Source: Hexactinellida sp. DTS-2022
Lineage: Eukaryota; Porifera; Hexactinellida
Length of the DNA: 64,000 bases
Assembly (NCBI GenBank): GCA_028753945.1
Contig: JAPNXP010000001.1
Span: forward strand, 4,578,501-4,642,500
Direction of reading: 5' to 3'
Shown here in pieces: positions 33,400 to 46,000 of the stretch (within the stretch, counting starts at the first letter, position 1; every line of letters starts with the position of its first letter). Below the pieces are notes generated by a model that ran no database searches, was not told the DNA's origin, and saw only the letters and a list, made by a program, of their open reading frames with translations. The translations under genes were made by a program, and so were the position numbers.

Positions 33400-33626
33400 C
33401 GCCCATCTGTATTTCATATTTCTAAGCTGAGAGGTCCTTTTACTTCAAAGACTCCATCCTCCTTCCCATCTATCTCTCAGCTTACGAGCTACTCCGCTAT
33501 GTGGAATAGACAACAGCACATCATCACCAGTCTTGAAAAGTTATAATTTAGAAAGATGGGATCTATCATCATAGTATTCCTTTTGGCGACTTTGTGCCTC
33601 GATAGTGTGACCTTCAACAAAATCTC

Positions 33627-34343
33627 TCAATGTAGCCATTTTCTTACGAAGAAATGCTCATATGAAGTTGGATCATGTGTTGCAGAATCTTCCGTTTGGA
33701 AAAATCCCAAAGGATCACGTCCATACATGAGCTGAAAAGGCGTAACCTTAGTAGTGGCATGCTTTGTTGTACGATAAGCGTATAAAACTAAAGGTAAGTA
33801 CTTCTCCCACTCCCAACTCTCCTCCACATAACATCTCAACATTTGTAAGATGGTTCGGTTGCTCCTTTCAACTAATGAGTTTCCTTTGGGGTGATAAGCA
33901 GAAGTATGTGTCTTGTGTATCCCCAATGTTCTACAAGTCTCTTTTAACAATGCAGATTCAAAATCTGTTCCTTGATCTGAATGAATATATTCTGGAATCC
34001 CCAACCTAGAGAAGGTTTGAACTAATAGATTAGTGATGGTTTCCGATTTCAGATTTTTCATTGGATAAGCCTCTAGCCATTTTGAAAATGTATCTTCTAC
34101 CACTAGTAAATACCTATTTCCCTCTAAACTGAGAGGAACCTCTAACACATCAACTTGCATCATCTGTAGAGGCCTTCCACATGGAGTATTTAGCAAGGGT
34201 GCTTGAGTAGGAAGTGATGGCTTGACTTTTTGGCACTTGTCGCATGAGTGAACATATTCATTCACTGTAGTTGACATTCCAACCCAATAGGCCATTTTTT
34301 TCAAATGATCTAGTGTTCTTTCCACTCCTTGGTGTCCTGCTTC
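33627..34343 (-). pseudogene. Gypsy integrase part
   Basis: Has the core CDKCQ of the zinc-binding end, then DVLEVPLS, SDQGTDFES and SAYHPKGNSLVERSNRTI, the integrase D,D,E region, and YRTTKH..T..TPFQLMYGR. The HDEAGHQG start of the domain lies just outside the MITE at 34358. A continuation (VEGHTIEAQSRQKEYYD and beyond) is readable in shifted frames to about 33400. Confidence 0.85.
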
Positions 34344-34357
34344 ATCATGTGCCCCCT

Positions 34358-35412
34358 CATGGCCTACTTAATATACGGCTATATATGTCGCCGAGAAGGC
34401 CATAAAACAAAGAGGCCAGTTTCTAATTTTCAAAATGGAGAATTGATCTATATTCGAATAATTAGCAATGATAGAGCTGAAAAGTGTATTATAACTATAT
34501 AGGAATATGGTATCCAGGTATACATAGCACCCTCCAGAATTGTGACATGTCATCATCTGATGACGTTATGGTAATTTTGGTTTCGAATTATCTTGTTTTT
34601 CTAGCCTACTTTTGACATAGTTAAACCCGTTATAAATGTTTAAAATTGGAACATGGGTCTACCCAGAAGTAGTAGAATGAAATATATCGAAATTATAAAT
34701 GGAATGTTGACACATTCCTCGGTTGCCATGGAAAATGTATATTTCCTAAAATGTGCCATAACTCAAAAACTATGAATGTTATCTAAACTAGACTGGTACT
34801 GATCTGTCCTGAATAGATAACTTCCTATTCATCGATAATACATTTTATATGCCTAACTTCAATAATTTTTGAGATAATGAGATAATTAACACTTAATTCA
34901 TTATTATGTAATGACTCACTATCTCAAATGTATTATCGATGAATAGGAAGTTACCTATTCCGGACAGATTAGAACCAGTCTAGTTTAGATAACATTCATA
35001 GTTTTTGAGTTATGGCACATTTTAGGAAATATACATTTTTCATGGCAACCGAGGAATGTGTCAACATTCCATTTATAATTTCGATATATTTTATTCTACT
35101 ACTTCTGGGTAGACCCATGTTCCAATTTTAAACATTTATAACGCGTTTAACTATGTTAAAAGTAGGCTAGAAAAACAAGATAATTCGCAACCAAAATAAA
35201 CATAACGTCATCAGATGATGACATATCACAATTCTGGAGGGTGCTATGTATACCTGGATACCATATTCCTATATAGTTATAATACACTTTTCAGCTCTAT
35301 CATGCTAATTATTCGAATATAGATCAATTCTCCATTTTGAAAATTAGAAACTGGCCTCTTTGTTTTATGGCCTTCTCGGCGACATATATAGCCGTATATT
35401 AAGTAGGCCATG
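34358..35412. mobile_element. Long-palindrome MITE, CATGGCCTAC family, copy B (different interior)
   Basis: 1055 bp, ends CATGGCCTACTTAATATACG and its inverse, flanked by a perfect 7-bp duplication GCCCCCT. Arms of about 520 bp are nearly identical, meeting near 34885. The interior is unlike copies A, C and D except near the ends. It split the gypsy polyprotein between Glu-Gly and Ala-His-Asp-Glu. Confidence 0.9.
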
Positions 35413-35419
35413 GCCCCCT

Positions 35420-36200
35420 CAAGGAATTCTTGTTTCATTGTATCTGGAACTATTACTACACAATGTAGGTTTGAAAAAGGCTCTACTTTATAATTTCGTA
35501 ACAATACTCCATTGTGTAATAGGAGCTGAGACTGAATTTGTTTGAATCGATTAAAGTCTTGACTATTCCACAGACGTCCGATAAATTGTTCTTTTCTAGG
35601 TACGGCTTCCATTTCAAATATGACTCTCCCTATTATCCTGTCATTTAACTGTTGCTTCCTCAATTCTTCAAAGTCAGGACCTAGTATTACTTTGGTTGCA
35701 GAGCAACTTTCCTCTCTGTTTTCATCGTGTGAACGTGATAATGCATCGGCGTTGATATTTTCTTTACCTCTTCTATGTATAATATCAAAATCGTACTCCT
35801 GTATTAACACACCCCATCGCCATAATCGTCCTACAGCCTTTTCAGTGTGTAACCACTCCAATGGTTTATGGTCAGTAATTATAGCAAACCGTCTTCCGAT
35901 TAGGTAGTGACGGAAGCGTTTCAGTGACTCAACAATAGCTAGACATTCTTGTTCAATAGTACTATAATTCCTTTCCGCATCTCGCAAAGTTCTGCTATAG
36001 TAAGCAATAACATGCCCATCCTGCTCTAAGACTGCTCCTAGACCGGTTCCACTAGCATCTGTATACAATTCAAACTGTTTGCTAAATTCGGGGCACTGTA
36101 AAACAGGTAATGAAGCTAGTGTATGTTTTAACTTCATAAAGGTTGCTTCCTCCTGATTACCCCAAACGAAGGCTACTTCTGATCTGAGTAACCGATTCAA
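35420..36200 (-). pseudogene. Gypsy RNase H part
   Basis: Reads FELYTDASGTGLGAVLEQDG, YYSRTL..AERNYSTIEQE, ITDHKPLEWL and HRRGKENINADALSR, the Ty3/gypsy-type RNase H with its Asp/Glu/Asp/Asp residues, followed by the connection toward integrase. Confidence 0.85.
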
Positions 36201-36944
36201 TGGATCTGCTATTGTTGCGAAATCCTGAATATAACGCCTATAGTAACTCGCTAGTCCTAAAAATTGCTAGACTTGCTTTTTGCAACTAGGACGAGCCCAA
36301 CTATTTATAGATTCCACTTTAGATATCTGCGGCTCCATTCCTGCAATTGAAAAGGTATGGCCTAAGAGTAGGTTACTTTGCTCCTTCCTATCTCACATTT
36401 CCTGCTTCTTAATGTCAAATTGTATTTCCGCAACCTGTCGAATATTTTTCTAGTGCATTCAGATGTGATACTTTATCCGGTGAGAAGACCAATATGTCGT
36501 AAATAAAATTATCTTTAAGCTTTTCGAGACCTCGTAACACTTCATCCATCATTCGTTGGAAAGAACTTGGCCCTCCAGTCAGCCCAAATGGCAATACATT
36601 AAACTCATATAACCCCATCCCAGGCCCAGGGGAGAAGGCAGTTTTCTGTTTGTCACTTTCCCTAATTGGAATTCGACAATAACCGGAATTGAGATCCAAT
36701 TTTGTGAAATATTTCATTCCATGCAATTTATCCTGGGTTGATCAGGAAGGGGAAGTGGATACGCGTCTTTAGATGTAACTTTATTTAATCCTCGATAGTC
36801 AATGCAGAATCTGAGAGAACCATCTTTCTTCTTTACCGTAACGGGAGGAAACAACCAAGAACTACTGGAGACTCTGATGACCTTTCTCCTTAACATTTTT
36901 TCTATTTGTGAGGTTACTTCTTCTTGATAAGCTTTGGGTACCAT
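36201..36944 (-). pseudogene. Gypsy reverse transcriptase part
   Basis: Fragments [29 protein letters not shown] and LPFGLTGGPSSFQRMMDEVL in two frames, then a shifted continuation to FLGLASYYRRYIQDF-like sequence near 36240. The catalytic YxDD box reads FIYD, so one metal-binding Asp is lost. Several frame breaks at 36430 and 36720. Confidence 0.85.
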
Positions 36945-38258
36945 TCTGGGGGGAATCCTAACCGAGCCAGCGTTGTTGTCTGTTTTAATTTGGAACTCTC
37001 CTATCCTTGCAACACCGGGAACAGATTAATGAGCAACTTTCTAGCATTCTGGGTTCTTGAAATTGAGTTAGAACACTTGTTAGACATATTTTCTGAGATT
37101 AAACTAACACTAGCTCCACTATCGAGTAAGGCCTAACATCTAACTTTTCCTACTTCAACAGATAGTTTAGGTGTTTCCTCTGACTTGCACAGGGCAACAA
37201 AGTATTGGTCAAATTGTATTGAAGGTTCACGTGATTCCAAAATAATATGCGAATATTCTGGATAAGATTGAGTCATATATCCAATATTAGGGGTATCATC
37301 TCGACTCTCCCGATGAACCCCTCGTAGTTTAAAGGATTCACAAACCGAGGCCTAGGACAATTTTTCATAATATGTCCAAATTTACTACAGTTATAACATC
37401 TGATGAGTCTCTCAGCTTTATGATCGCATTCTCGTGCTATGTGCCCTTGACCCCCACAAACATGACATCTAAACCCTTTTTCTTTGTTGAAACAGTTACG
37501 TTCAGGGCCTCTTCTAAAAGTACCCTGGCCTTGGAAACCTCTTCTTATTGAATTCGTTCTCCAATTTGTACTACGACGGACATCTACATTACATATTCTA
37601 TTTGCATTGTCAATATAGTCCAAATTATCTAGACGTTTCGCTATCAACTTAACTGATTCGTTCAGCGTCCTTAGATCTATATTTTCATCTCTATCCAAGC
37701 CATGTTTAGATTGCATTACTGAAACTACTGTTCCTTCTGTATGTACCAAAGATTCGCTTTCTAAACGTAGGAGTACTTGTGCACGTTTCATTGCTTGATC
37801 AGACGTCCTGACTACTGATATCTGTGGATAACCGTATGTTTTCATAGATCTTTCTTGGAAATCCTCGTATGTATTGTTCAAATATGAGTTGCTCTTTTGC
37901 TTCTGTTGACATTTCAGAAATGCCTTTCTCAATAATCCTTTGAGCTCATATAAGTATTTCTGAGGTGTTTCACCAGGATGCGAGATCTATTCTGGAATTC
38001 ACTTAAGGAAGTAAATTTAGTGTCTTCTGGCTTAAAAGCGCCCAATAACTTTTCTTTCACTGTTTCGAAATTCAACCTACTTTCAGCATCCAAAGTTTTG
38101 TACACTTCTAATGCTTCACCTCTTAAACAGGTAGCGACCATCAAGGCTTTCTTTTCTAACGTCCATTCATTCGCGAGCGAACATATGTCAAAGTGTTCAA
38201 GAAAATATTCTATGTCGCCATTTTCAAATTTCTCTACCTGCACATGTGCACTTGCCAT
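36945..38258 (-). pseudogene. Gypsy gag and protease part
   Basis: ATG about 38258. Gag opens with a capsid-like region (YFLEHFDICSLANEW, FETVKEKLLGAF) and, after a frame break near 37930, two CCHC zinc knuckles (CHVCGGQGHIARECD and CYNCSKFGHIMKNC). A protease active-site motif LLDSGASVSLI lies near 37110, just after an in-frame stop. Confidence 0.8.
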
Positions 38259-38283
38259 AACCACTCTCTGCTACCAATTATAG

Positions 38284-38429
38284 TATAATTAGAGTACGTC
38301 CTAGATATAATTATATCGAAATCAAACACGGAATCACAACCACTGAATACAGAATTTCCCTACTACGTATTACTCAATTAACTTACAATGAATTTCCTCT
38401 GTTCGATTAAGTACTATTTAATTATTTGT
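38284..38429. other. Possible LTR remnant upstream of gag
   Basis: Short AT-rich stretch directly upstream of the presumed primer-binding site. No duplicate was found at the other end, so an LTR call is not supported beyond position. Confidence 0.3.
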
Positions 38430-39270
38430 TGTTGTTGTTGACATATAGGTAAACAAATAAATGAAAATTCAAAATCAACCTGGAAGTTAGCTCTCAACGG
38501 ATATTATAGGTATAAAAGTATGCTGAACACGAATTTCGCATTTATAAATCTATAATATGAATATTTGTTGTTGTTGTTGACACAAAATAGGTAAACAAAT
38601 TAATGAAAATTCAAAATCAACTTAGAAGTTAGCTCTCAACGGATATTATAGGTAAACAAGTATGCTGAACACGAATTTCGAATTTATAAATTTATAATAT
38701 GAATATTTATTGTTGTTGTTTACAAAAATAGGTAACAAATTAATGAAATTCAAAATCAATCTAGAAGTTAGCTTTCAACGGGTATTATAGGTAAACAAGT
38801 ATGCTGAACACGAATTTCGCATTTATAAATTTATAATATGAATATTTGTTGTTGTTGTTGACACAAAATAGGCAAACAAATTAATGAAAATTCAAAATCA
38901 ACCTAGAAGTTAGCTTTCAACAGGTATAATAGGTAAACAAGTGTGCTGAACACGAATTTCGCATTTATAAATTTATAATATGAATATTTGTTGTTGTTGT
39001 TGACACAAAATAGGTAAACAAATTAATGAAAATTCAAAATCAACCTAGAAGTTAGCTTTCAACAGGTATAATAGGTAAACAAGTGTGCTGAACACGAATT
39101 TCGCATTTATAAATTTATAATATGAATATTTGTTGTTGTTGTTGACACAAAATAGGTAAACAAATTGATTAAAAATAAAAATCAACCTATAAGTTAGCTT
39201 TCAACAGGTATTATAGGTAAACAAGTATGCTGAACACGAATTTCGCATTTAGAAATTTAGAATATGAAAA
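38430..39270. repeat. Minisatellite, unit about 140 bp, six copies
   Basis: Units carry GAATATTTGTTGTTGTTGTT, AATTAATGAAAATTCAAAAT, AGAAGTTAGCTTTCAACAGG and GCTGAACACGAATTTCGC in that order. Copies 4 and 5 are almost identical, suggesting recent local amplification. Single, reverse-oriented units occur at 28.7 and 59.86 kb. Confidence 0.9.
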
Positions 39271-40100
39271 ACAAGTTAAAACTATGGAAATTTTTTAAAG
39301 GGATGCATAAAAGTCCCTTTCTGCCATTTTAAATGGTAGAAAGGCTGAGGAGTAAGGCCGCACAGCGGCCGTTAACTTAAGGTGCGTAGCACCGATCCGT
39401 CGCAAAGCGACCGAGACCGAAAGGCTCGTTGATTATAAGGCTAAACTCTGATGTATATTTCCTTACATGTATAGATACAGGTGAAATGTTAATGGAGTAG
39501 GGGACAAAGGGAACTGTGTTTAATCTTAAATATTTTCTGAGTAAGGCAATTTTCCCTTCTACTCCATGATCCATCCCACCAAATTCGGCATTCCGTGAGC
39601 AAAAATGAATCGTTTGCAATATGAGCTAGGGGCCCCGCGATGAAAATATATCACGGGTCCCGAACAACCCTAATCCGTCCCTGCCAGAATAAAATCTAGG
39701 GGGGTCAAAGGTAAATCCAGCGAGCGTAGCGAGCGATCGAATGGGGGCCTGCGGGTATAACCCCGGTAAAGAAATTTAACAGAGTTTATGTTAACTACCA
39801 AAGCATTATTGTTCTTGCTGGTACTAGTCATGCAATCAATCATTATAATAATAGGGGATAGGGCATCCCATACTACTAAGTAATTTAGCTATAATATTTT
39901 ATTATACTATGCTAGCGCGCTACCCTTGCTCAGTTGCTTCCAGACATGTAATACCCACACAACTACCGCAAAGCGATGGTTGTGTGGTACTAATCACAAC
40001 AACTCTCTTAGTGTACAGTTGTTCCAGATACAATAATTACCTTCCATTATTGATCACAATCTCATACAGGCTCGAGCAAGCCAATTATTATTGGTGCAGC
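39271..40100. repeat. Repeat-derived region with GC hairpins
   Basis: 39345-39430 carries GGCCGCACAGCGGCC and GGTGCGTAGCACC hairpins shared with 28.5 and 59.75 kb. About 39905-40000 resembles the outer end of the 27-30 kb inverted repeat (GCTAGCGCGCTACCCTTGCT, CACACAACTACCGC). No gene. Confidence 0.5.
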
Positions 40101-40882
40101 CATGGCCTAATTAATATACGGCCGTGTATGTCACCGAGAAGGCCAAAAAATAGAGGCCAGTCTAGAAATTTCATTCTAAGATAAACTACGCCTCCTATTG
40201 GTATTATTTGGGTTGTATATGGGGTAATCAACTATTGCGAGTCCAATGGAACCACTTTTGAGAATCTCAGATTTGTGGTTAAGCTGTTTAGGCGCCATTT
40301 AATGATGACACAACAAATATACAAAATATATAATTAGAGTCTAAAGAACTACGAGAAAATGAAGATAAATTGCTAATATACTTAATTTACATTTTCCGAA
40401 TATATAATGTGTATGAATATGTATAAACCAGCAATTATATACGTTTTATGGACTAAATAGTAAGTTGTAACTCGGATACCACTTGTAATTTAGCATGTGG
40501 TTGCTTTATAATTTTTAAAAATTTTTAGAATGTCGCCATTTTGTGATTTAGTAACCTTTGGGGTATGAAATATATCCCTATTTAGTATCCCTATTATAAA
40601 ACTATAGAAAGTAGGAAGAAAATGAAATTTAAGATAGTTGAAATTTTTTCATTTTACCATAAATTGTTATCGTCACCATGAAATGGCGCCTAAACAGCTT
40701 AACCACAAATCTTAGATTCTCAAAAGTGGTTCCATTGGACTCGCGATGGTTGATTACCCCATATACAGCCCAAATAATAACAATAGGAGGCATAGTTTAT
40801 CCTAGAATGAAATTTCTAAACTGGCCTTCTATTTTTTTGGCCTTCTCGGTGACATATACGGCCGTATATTAAGTAGGCCATG
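40101..40882. mobile_element. Long-palindrome MITE, CATGGCCTA family, copy C
   Basis: 782 bp, inverted arms as in copies A and D, flanked by a perfect 7-bp duplication GTGCAGC. One terminal base differs (CATGGCCTAATTAATATACG). Confidence 0.9.
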
Positions 40883-40889
40883 GTGCAGC

Positions 40890-42001
40890 GAAGTGACATC
40901 GAGTTATTGAATCTCAGTGTGACATAAATGGTACCCAAATATAGAATATTGATGCGGATATCTAAAATATTGTTGCGGTCAATCCCGCAACTGCCGCACC
41001 TGCTCCTGCGGGGCTGTCATATATATGTACTATGCGAGACATTTACTAATATTTAAGTCTTAAGATTACCTAAACTAATTTAATCTTCTCTTCCATGTGT
41101 TTTCTTTTATACCCTGCCCTACCCTACCAAACTAGACGTACACTTAACTTCTGCATTGAAATTAATGGATAAGAATATAATCAATAACCCTGTGTGTGAG
41201 TCAATGAATAGTAATGTTGTATTCCAATTTCCAACTAACTGTAATACAATAATAGGAATAAAGTTATTAAGATCTTCCGTCCGCTCTCTATCTCTCTACT
41301 GTATTTTTGTGAAAGATAGAGTACTCATGTTATCAATAATCATGCCATAGTGCGCAGCCTTTATAGTTAATAGTGCCAATTAATTCAACAGCAAATCTAT
41401 TTTGTATGAATTTAGACATCCTTGCGAATAATTAATTTCAATGAAGAATTTTTCGGGCAGCGTACGAATTCTTTTGGTAGGGCACTGTAGATGTTTGGTC
41501 TTAGGGTCACATATTGCCCTTAACATACCTCGACACAATAGGCTCCAAACCCTTGTTGAGAAAGTGGACAATCCTAAGAAACAATGTCCGCTCCTTGGGG
41601 ACTCTGGTGGAAAGTAAATCTCTTTTCTAAGCATCCTGATGGTTTATAGTCAAAGATTCGCCTTACAAATTAACCTAATTAGCATATTAAAAATCTATCT
41701 TTTTTTGCTAAAAAATGGTTGGTAAAGATAGAGAGTGAAAGTATTCGACTTTTTAATTGTTTTTGGTGGATGATATTGAAAACTCTGGCTATCCTATTTG
41801 ATTTCTTGGGATGTCTGGTGCAGAGTTGCACGCGGATGCCGGCCGAGTTTAATTATCGGCCCGCGGGCCTTGTGGACCGATAATCTTCCCCCCCCCCCAA
41901 TACACCACTATTCATAACTATAAATGCATGTACAATAAACAATCAGCCAGTGGAGTGATTTTATATGGGATCAGAAAGTGCTCGTGGTGAATTTGGGTAA
42001 A
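40890..42001. other. Non-coding, no element recognised
   Basis: A GC-rich patch (GGCCCGCGGGCC) near 41860 and a C run at 41890 are the only marks. No coding signal supported. Confidence 0.3.
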
Positions 42002-42908
42002 CGGAACTTTCGTCGCTGAAACTTTCGTAGCCGGAACTTTAGTCGCAAGTAACATTCGTCGCCGATTTTGCTTGGGATGTTAAATTATTGATTTAACAGT
42101 TTGATATTGCTTCTATTTATTATTAACACGATCAAGTGTTTATATACTTATGATCTTGATAAATATAAATGACTTTATAAATGGCATGTTTACATCTTCC
42201 TGATTTTACGTATAATATATTACATCATAGCCTACTCTATAAAAGGCCAAACAGTAAAGTTGAAATATAGTACCAGGGAGGCAGTAGTGGGCATTTATAA
42301 CCAACCATAATTTTTAGCAATCTTTGTTTCATTAATTATTCACATGCCTATCTTTATAATTATACTATTATATACGCGCATAATACATATTTATATCTTG
42401 TTCCCTACTATTATTAGTCTTTTGGGTTCCTAACTATTAGATACTAATTCTTACGTTCAAGATGCCGAACAGTTGTTCAGCTCCGGGCTGCCAGAGTAAC
42501 TACTACGAGTCAGACGACCGAGTTACCGTTTTCAAAATGCCAACAAATCCACCTGAACTGAAAAAGCTTGGATCCGGGCTCTACGTCGTGATGATATTGC
42601 TGACATGAAGGTAGTGCGAGTGTGTATTAATTAAACATTTCAGGGAAGAAGACATAGAAGCGACGCATAAAGTACCCAAAGGAGACGGGACGTTCACAGA
42701 AGTATCTCGTGACAGGCCTAAGTTGAAAGAAGGCGATGTTCCATGTTTGCTGCCTGGATGTCCATCTTATTATTCAACAACATCGAAAACGAAGCGGACT
42801 CGCTTGTCATACGACTCAAAGGAAGAGGAATTGCTGAATAAAACCATACAGATGAGTTTGATTACTGAGACAGAGGAAACATATAAGTACAAGATCAATA
42901 CTCTACAG

Positions 42909-43044
42909 CAGTGGTTCCCAACCTGGGGTCCACCGAAGGCTGTAGGGGGTCCACAGGATGTATTACGGACAATGGGAGGGGGTCCACAGAAGGTCTAATA
43001 TTTACTATAGGGGGTCCACGGTTGAAAAAGGTTGGGAATCTCTG
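42909..43044. repeat. hAT-type MITE inside P copy 1
   Basis: 136 bp, ends CAGTGGTTCCCAACC and GGTTGGGAATCTCTG, flanked by a perfect 8-bp duplication CTCTACAG. The same insertion at the same place exists in copy 2. Confidence 0.9.
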
Positions 43045-43557
43045 CTCTACAGGATCTAAAAGATAAGTTGACTCTCGTTTCTTTACCTAATAATTGGTTA
43101 GTATGGTACCGTGATAATCTTGCCACATTTATTCTCCCCAGTCTGATAGAACGGAATATATCAGTCGACCTCTGGCTCTATCTTGAAATTAATTGTTTTC
43201 TATCCGCAAATGCTTTTGCGAATGGACAAAATATTTCTATTACTGCCAACTCAATAACTGATATCCGAGAAATTCAATCAATTCTTTGCGAAATATCCTC
43301 GAAATACACATCTAAGTATATTAACAACTGTCATGAATATCATATACATCGAGCCAAAGAAGACATTATTGAGGCAATTTCTGATATAAAACAAAATGGC
43401 GGGGTTGAAATACATTCTTCCGATTTAGAAAAGCTTCAATTTATCATTTGTCAGTTAGATAATACACTTATCCCAAAAAACAGAAGAAGGTATAATGTAA
43501 TTAGTAATTACACAAATATTGGCTATTAAAACTCATCTCATATCTCCTGCTAGCTAT

Positions 43558-43712
43558 AGATATCTTCAAGGTTTAACTCATTTTCTTGAATGAGTTGAAT
43601 GAGTTGGTAACAGCAAAATGAATGAGTTGAATGAGTTGGTGAAGGAAATTTGAATGAGTTGGTATACAAAAAATGAGTTGTTTTGCCAACTCAAAATGAG
43701 TTGATACAACCC
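43558..43712. repeat. hAT-like MITE rich in GAATGAGTTG, inside P copy 1
   Basis: About five copies of GAATGAGTTGAATGAGTTGG-type units, ending CTCAAAATGAGTTGATACAA CCCT. It interrupts the transposase between RYLQ and LENLYSS. Shared with copy 2; tandem relatives at 46845-47345. Confidence 0.75.
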
Positions 43713-46000
43713 TCATACATTGGAGAATCTATATTCTTCTTTTTGTCTCGAGAATGATTTTTGTGCATATCTTAGACAGGCTACTTCGTCCTTTACTCCT
43801 CAGGAACGGAATGTAATTATTCAAATGGATGAGATACATGTCAAATCGGAAATATCTTACAAAAGTGGAAAGGTATATGGCCCAAACTTAAATCCTGAAG
43901 ATCCAACGAGAACAGTTTTCGCAGTTATGGTATCCAGTCTTCATAAAAAGTGGTCTTGTATTTCTCGTTTGCTACCATGCGCATCTATCTCTGCCGAAAA
44001 AATATTTCCTATCATAAAATCTTGCATTATCGATATTGATCATTGTGGTTTGAGCGTTCAAGTTATAGCAACTGATAACTACCCGTTGAACGTTAATCTC
44101 TTTAAATTGTTTTCTCTCAATAATAAGCTGGAGATTAAAGTGCCTCACCCTGTTGACAATCACAGAATTCTATTCCTTACGTTTGACTTTGTTCATATAT
44201 TGAAGAGTATTCGCAACAATTGGCTAAATCAGAAAGATTTTGAGAAAACATTTCAATATCCAAATCTCGAAAATTTTGCAGTTGATTATTGCCAATATCC
44301 TCTTAAAGTCCATTCAGCTTGCTTCCAAGATATACGTCTTCTTTATAACTCGGAAAGTCAAAGTTTAGCTAAACTAGCCCCCCATCTTACCATGAAAGCT
44401 TGTTTTCCTTCTGCTATAGAACGACAAAATGTCAAATTGGTCCTGAAGGTCGTTAACGAATTAACACTAGCTGCTCTAAGAATTCTAGACGAATCTCGGT
44501 TACCTGAATATCGTAAGAATACTTCTGACTTCATATGTATCCTTCTTTCATTATGGAAAATATTCAACATCAATACACCGTTTAAGGGTATCCGTTTAAA
44601 CGATAGCCTCTCGAACCCTTTGATTCTTAATGATGAAATATTCTTATACTTGACTCGTTTAGCATTTTGGTTAGATGCTTGGGAAGCGTTACCTGGGAAA
44701 CTAGGAAAATTGAGCAAACAAACATTTACTAGTGTTAAGCACGCATGCAATGCACTACCCGAAATCACTAACCATTTAATTCAAAATTGTGGGTTTTCAT
44801 ACGTTCTATCTTCCTTTTTGCAAACAGATCCGCTTGAACATCATTTTGGACTATATCGTATGATGTCGGGGTCGAATTACCATATATCTTATCTACAAAT
44901 TCTAGAAACCGAACGTCGTCTCAAGCTATCCACTGTCTTGAATATTTTTTCTCAGCAATCGGACTCTTCCTTATCCATTCAGACATTCGTCAAATCCTTT
45001 TCTACCCCAGATTTTATTAATCCTGATCATGATGACTATATAATTTTAGATCCGTTCCTTGAAGATATAGGCGATTTATCATCCATCGAATGTAATACAC
45101 AAATTCTTCAATCTTTAGCCTTTATCGCAGGTTATGCAGTTCACAAACACTTGAAACATCACCAACCTTGTCATGTCTGCCTTGATACCTTGACATTTGA
45201 TAAAGAGTTTATATTCGATCTTGACTTTCCTTCGGAGTTTAAGCTCCTCCATTTAACAGATCGTGGTCGACTGAAGTATTCATCTGAACCGCTTCTTTCT
45301 GTTGTAATTATTCTGTGGAAAATATTCGTTCTAATTGAAAGTGATGACAACCAATTGACTAAACTTGTAGAAGGTTCATCTAGAGAGATTCTTGTACAAC
45401 TCACATTAATCTTCATAGGAGAAATTGGTGACGATGATGTTTGGAGATGTAAATGTGTTAATTGCGATACTTGTAGGTGGAAGATCGTGCGCCAACTTAT
45501 ATTTACTGCAGCAAATTGTATTATCGCAAAAAAAATTAAAAATTACAACTCATTAGTAAGTTCAAGAGCAATTGAAAAGCGTAAATTAAAGAAGTTTTCA
45601 TAGATTTGTTCAGACTTGTTTATTGTTGTTTGTTTTAGTTATTGTCCGCTCAGAAGTGAAGCCAGATTGAAGTCAAGTCCAAATGTCAGAGAGAGAAGAT
45701 GGGAGGATGTTAGATTTACATTGGACAACTGTAGATGATCGTGTGTGTCGTTCTAATTTGTAATTGTTGATTTTGTGTGTATTTATACTATGATTAAAAT
45801 ACGCGGATAGAGTTTCTTATAGTTTCTCAATAAGGGGTAAATAATATCAGTTATGTCTATAGGGAAACATAACTTTAAAATTTAAATACAATATTGTTAT
45901 ATTGTAATATAGAAAAAGTCCACTTACTACTTCATCCCTGCTATTTTTACTGTCTGGCCTTTTATAGAGTAGGCTATGATTACATTTAATATTCTTCCAT

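Larger units (their letters stand above)
33400..38283 (-). mobile_element. Decayed Ty3/gypsy retrotransposon
   Basis: Minus-strand order is gag, protease, reverse transcriptase, RNase H, integrase, the Ty3/gypsy order. Just before gag (about 38260-38275) the minus strand reads TGGTAGCAGAGAGTGG, a plausible tRNA primer-binding site. I could not find a matching pair of LTRs, so the ends are uncertain. Multiple frameshifts and stops and one MITE make it non-functional. Integrase continues in broken frames down to about 33400. Confidence 0.85.
42462..45603 (+). pseudogene. THAP/P-element transposase, broken (copy 1)
   Basis: The N-terminus is a THAP DNA-binding finger: MPNSCSAPGCQSNYY...VTVFKMP, with the Cys pair and the second strand. 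A missing A near 42575 shifts the frame. A small intron of about 50 bp (ATGAAG|GTAGTG..TTTCAG|GG) follows. Coding continues to 43529 but is cut by a hAT MITE (42909-43044), a second shift near 43500 and another MITE (43558-43712). The last 627 codons (43720-45603) are open and hold the RNase H-like core: MDEIHVKS, IATDNYPLN and DPLEHHFGLYRMM supply the three acidic residues expected in P and THAP9 transposases. They end in a Cys-rich tail (HHQPCHVCLD; CKCVNCDTCRW). No full protein can be made. Confidence 0.85.
42226..45978 (+). mobile_element. P-type (THAP) DNA transposon, copy 1
   Basis: 3753 bp, ends CATAGCCTACTCTATAAAAG and CTTTTATAGAGTAGGCTATG, flanked by a perfect 7-bp duplication ATTACAT. 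It carries a broken THAP transposase gene. It inserted 16 bp before the ATG of the MULE FLYWCH frame. Confidence 0.9.

Noticed and set aside
38284..38429. Long terminal repeats for the gypsy element
   Set aside because: No matching sequence was found downstream of integrase near 33.0-33.4 kb; only the primer-binding-like site is seen.
38430..39270. CRISPR-like array
   Set aside because: Whole 140-bp units repeat with no distinct short repeats and unique spacers; eukaryotic minisatellite.
43032..43529. 165-residue frame as a separate gene (and its mirror at 49752-50249)
   Set aside because: It is the middle of the broken THAP transposase, displaced by a MITE and a frameshift.
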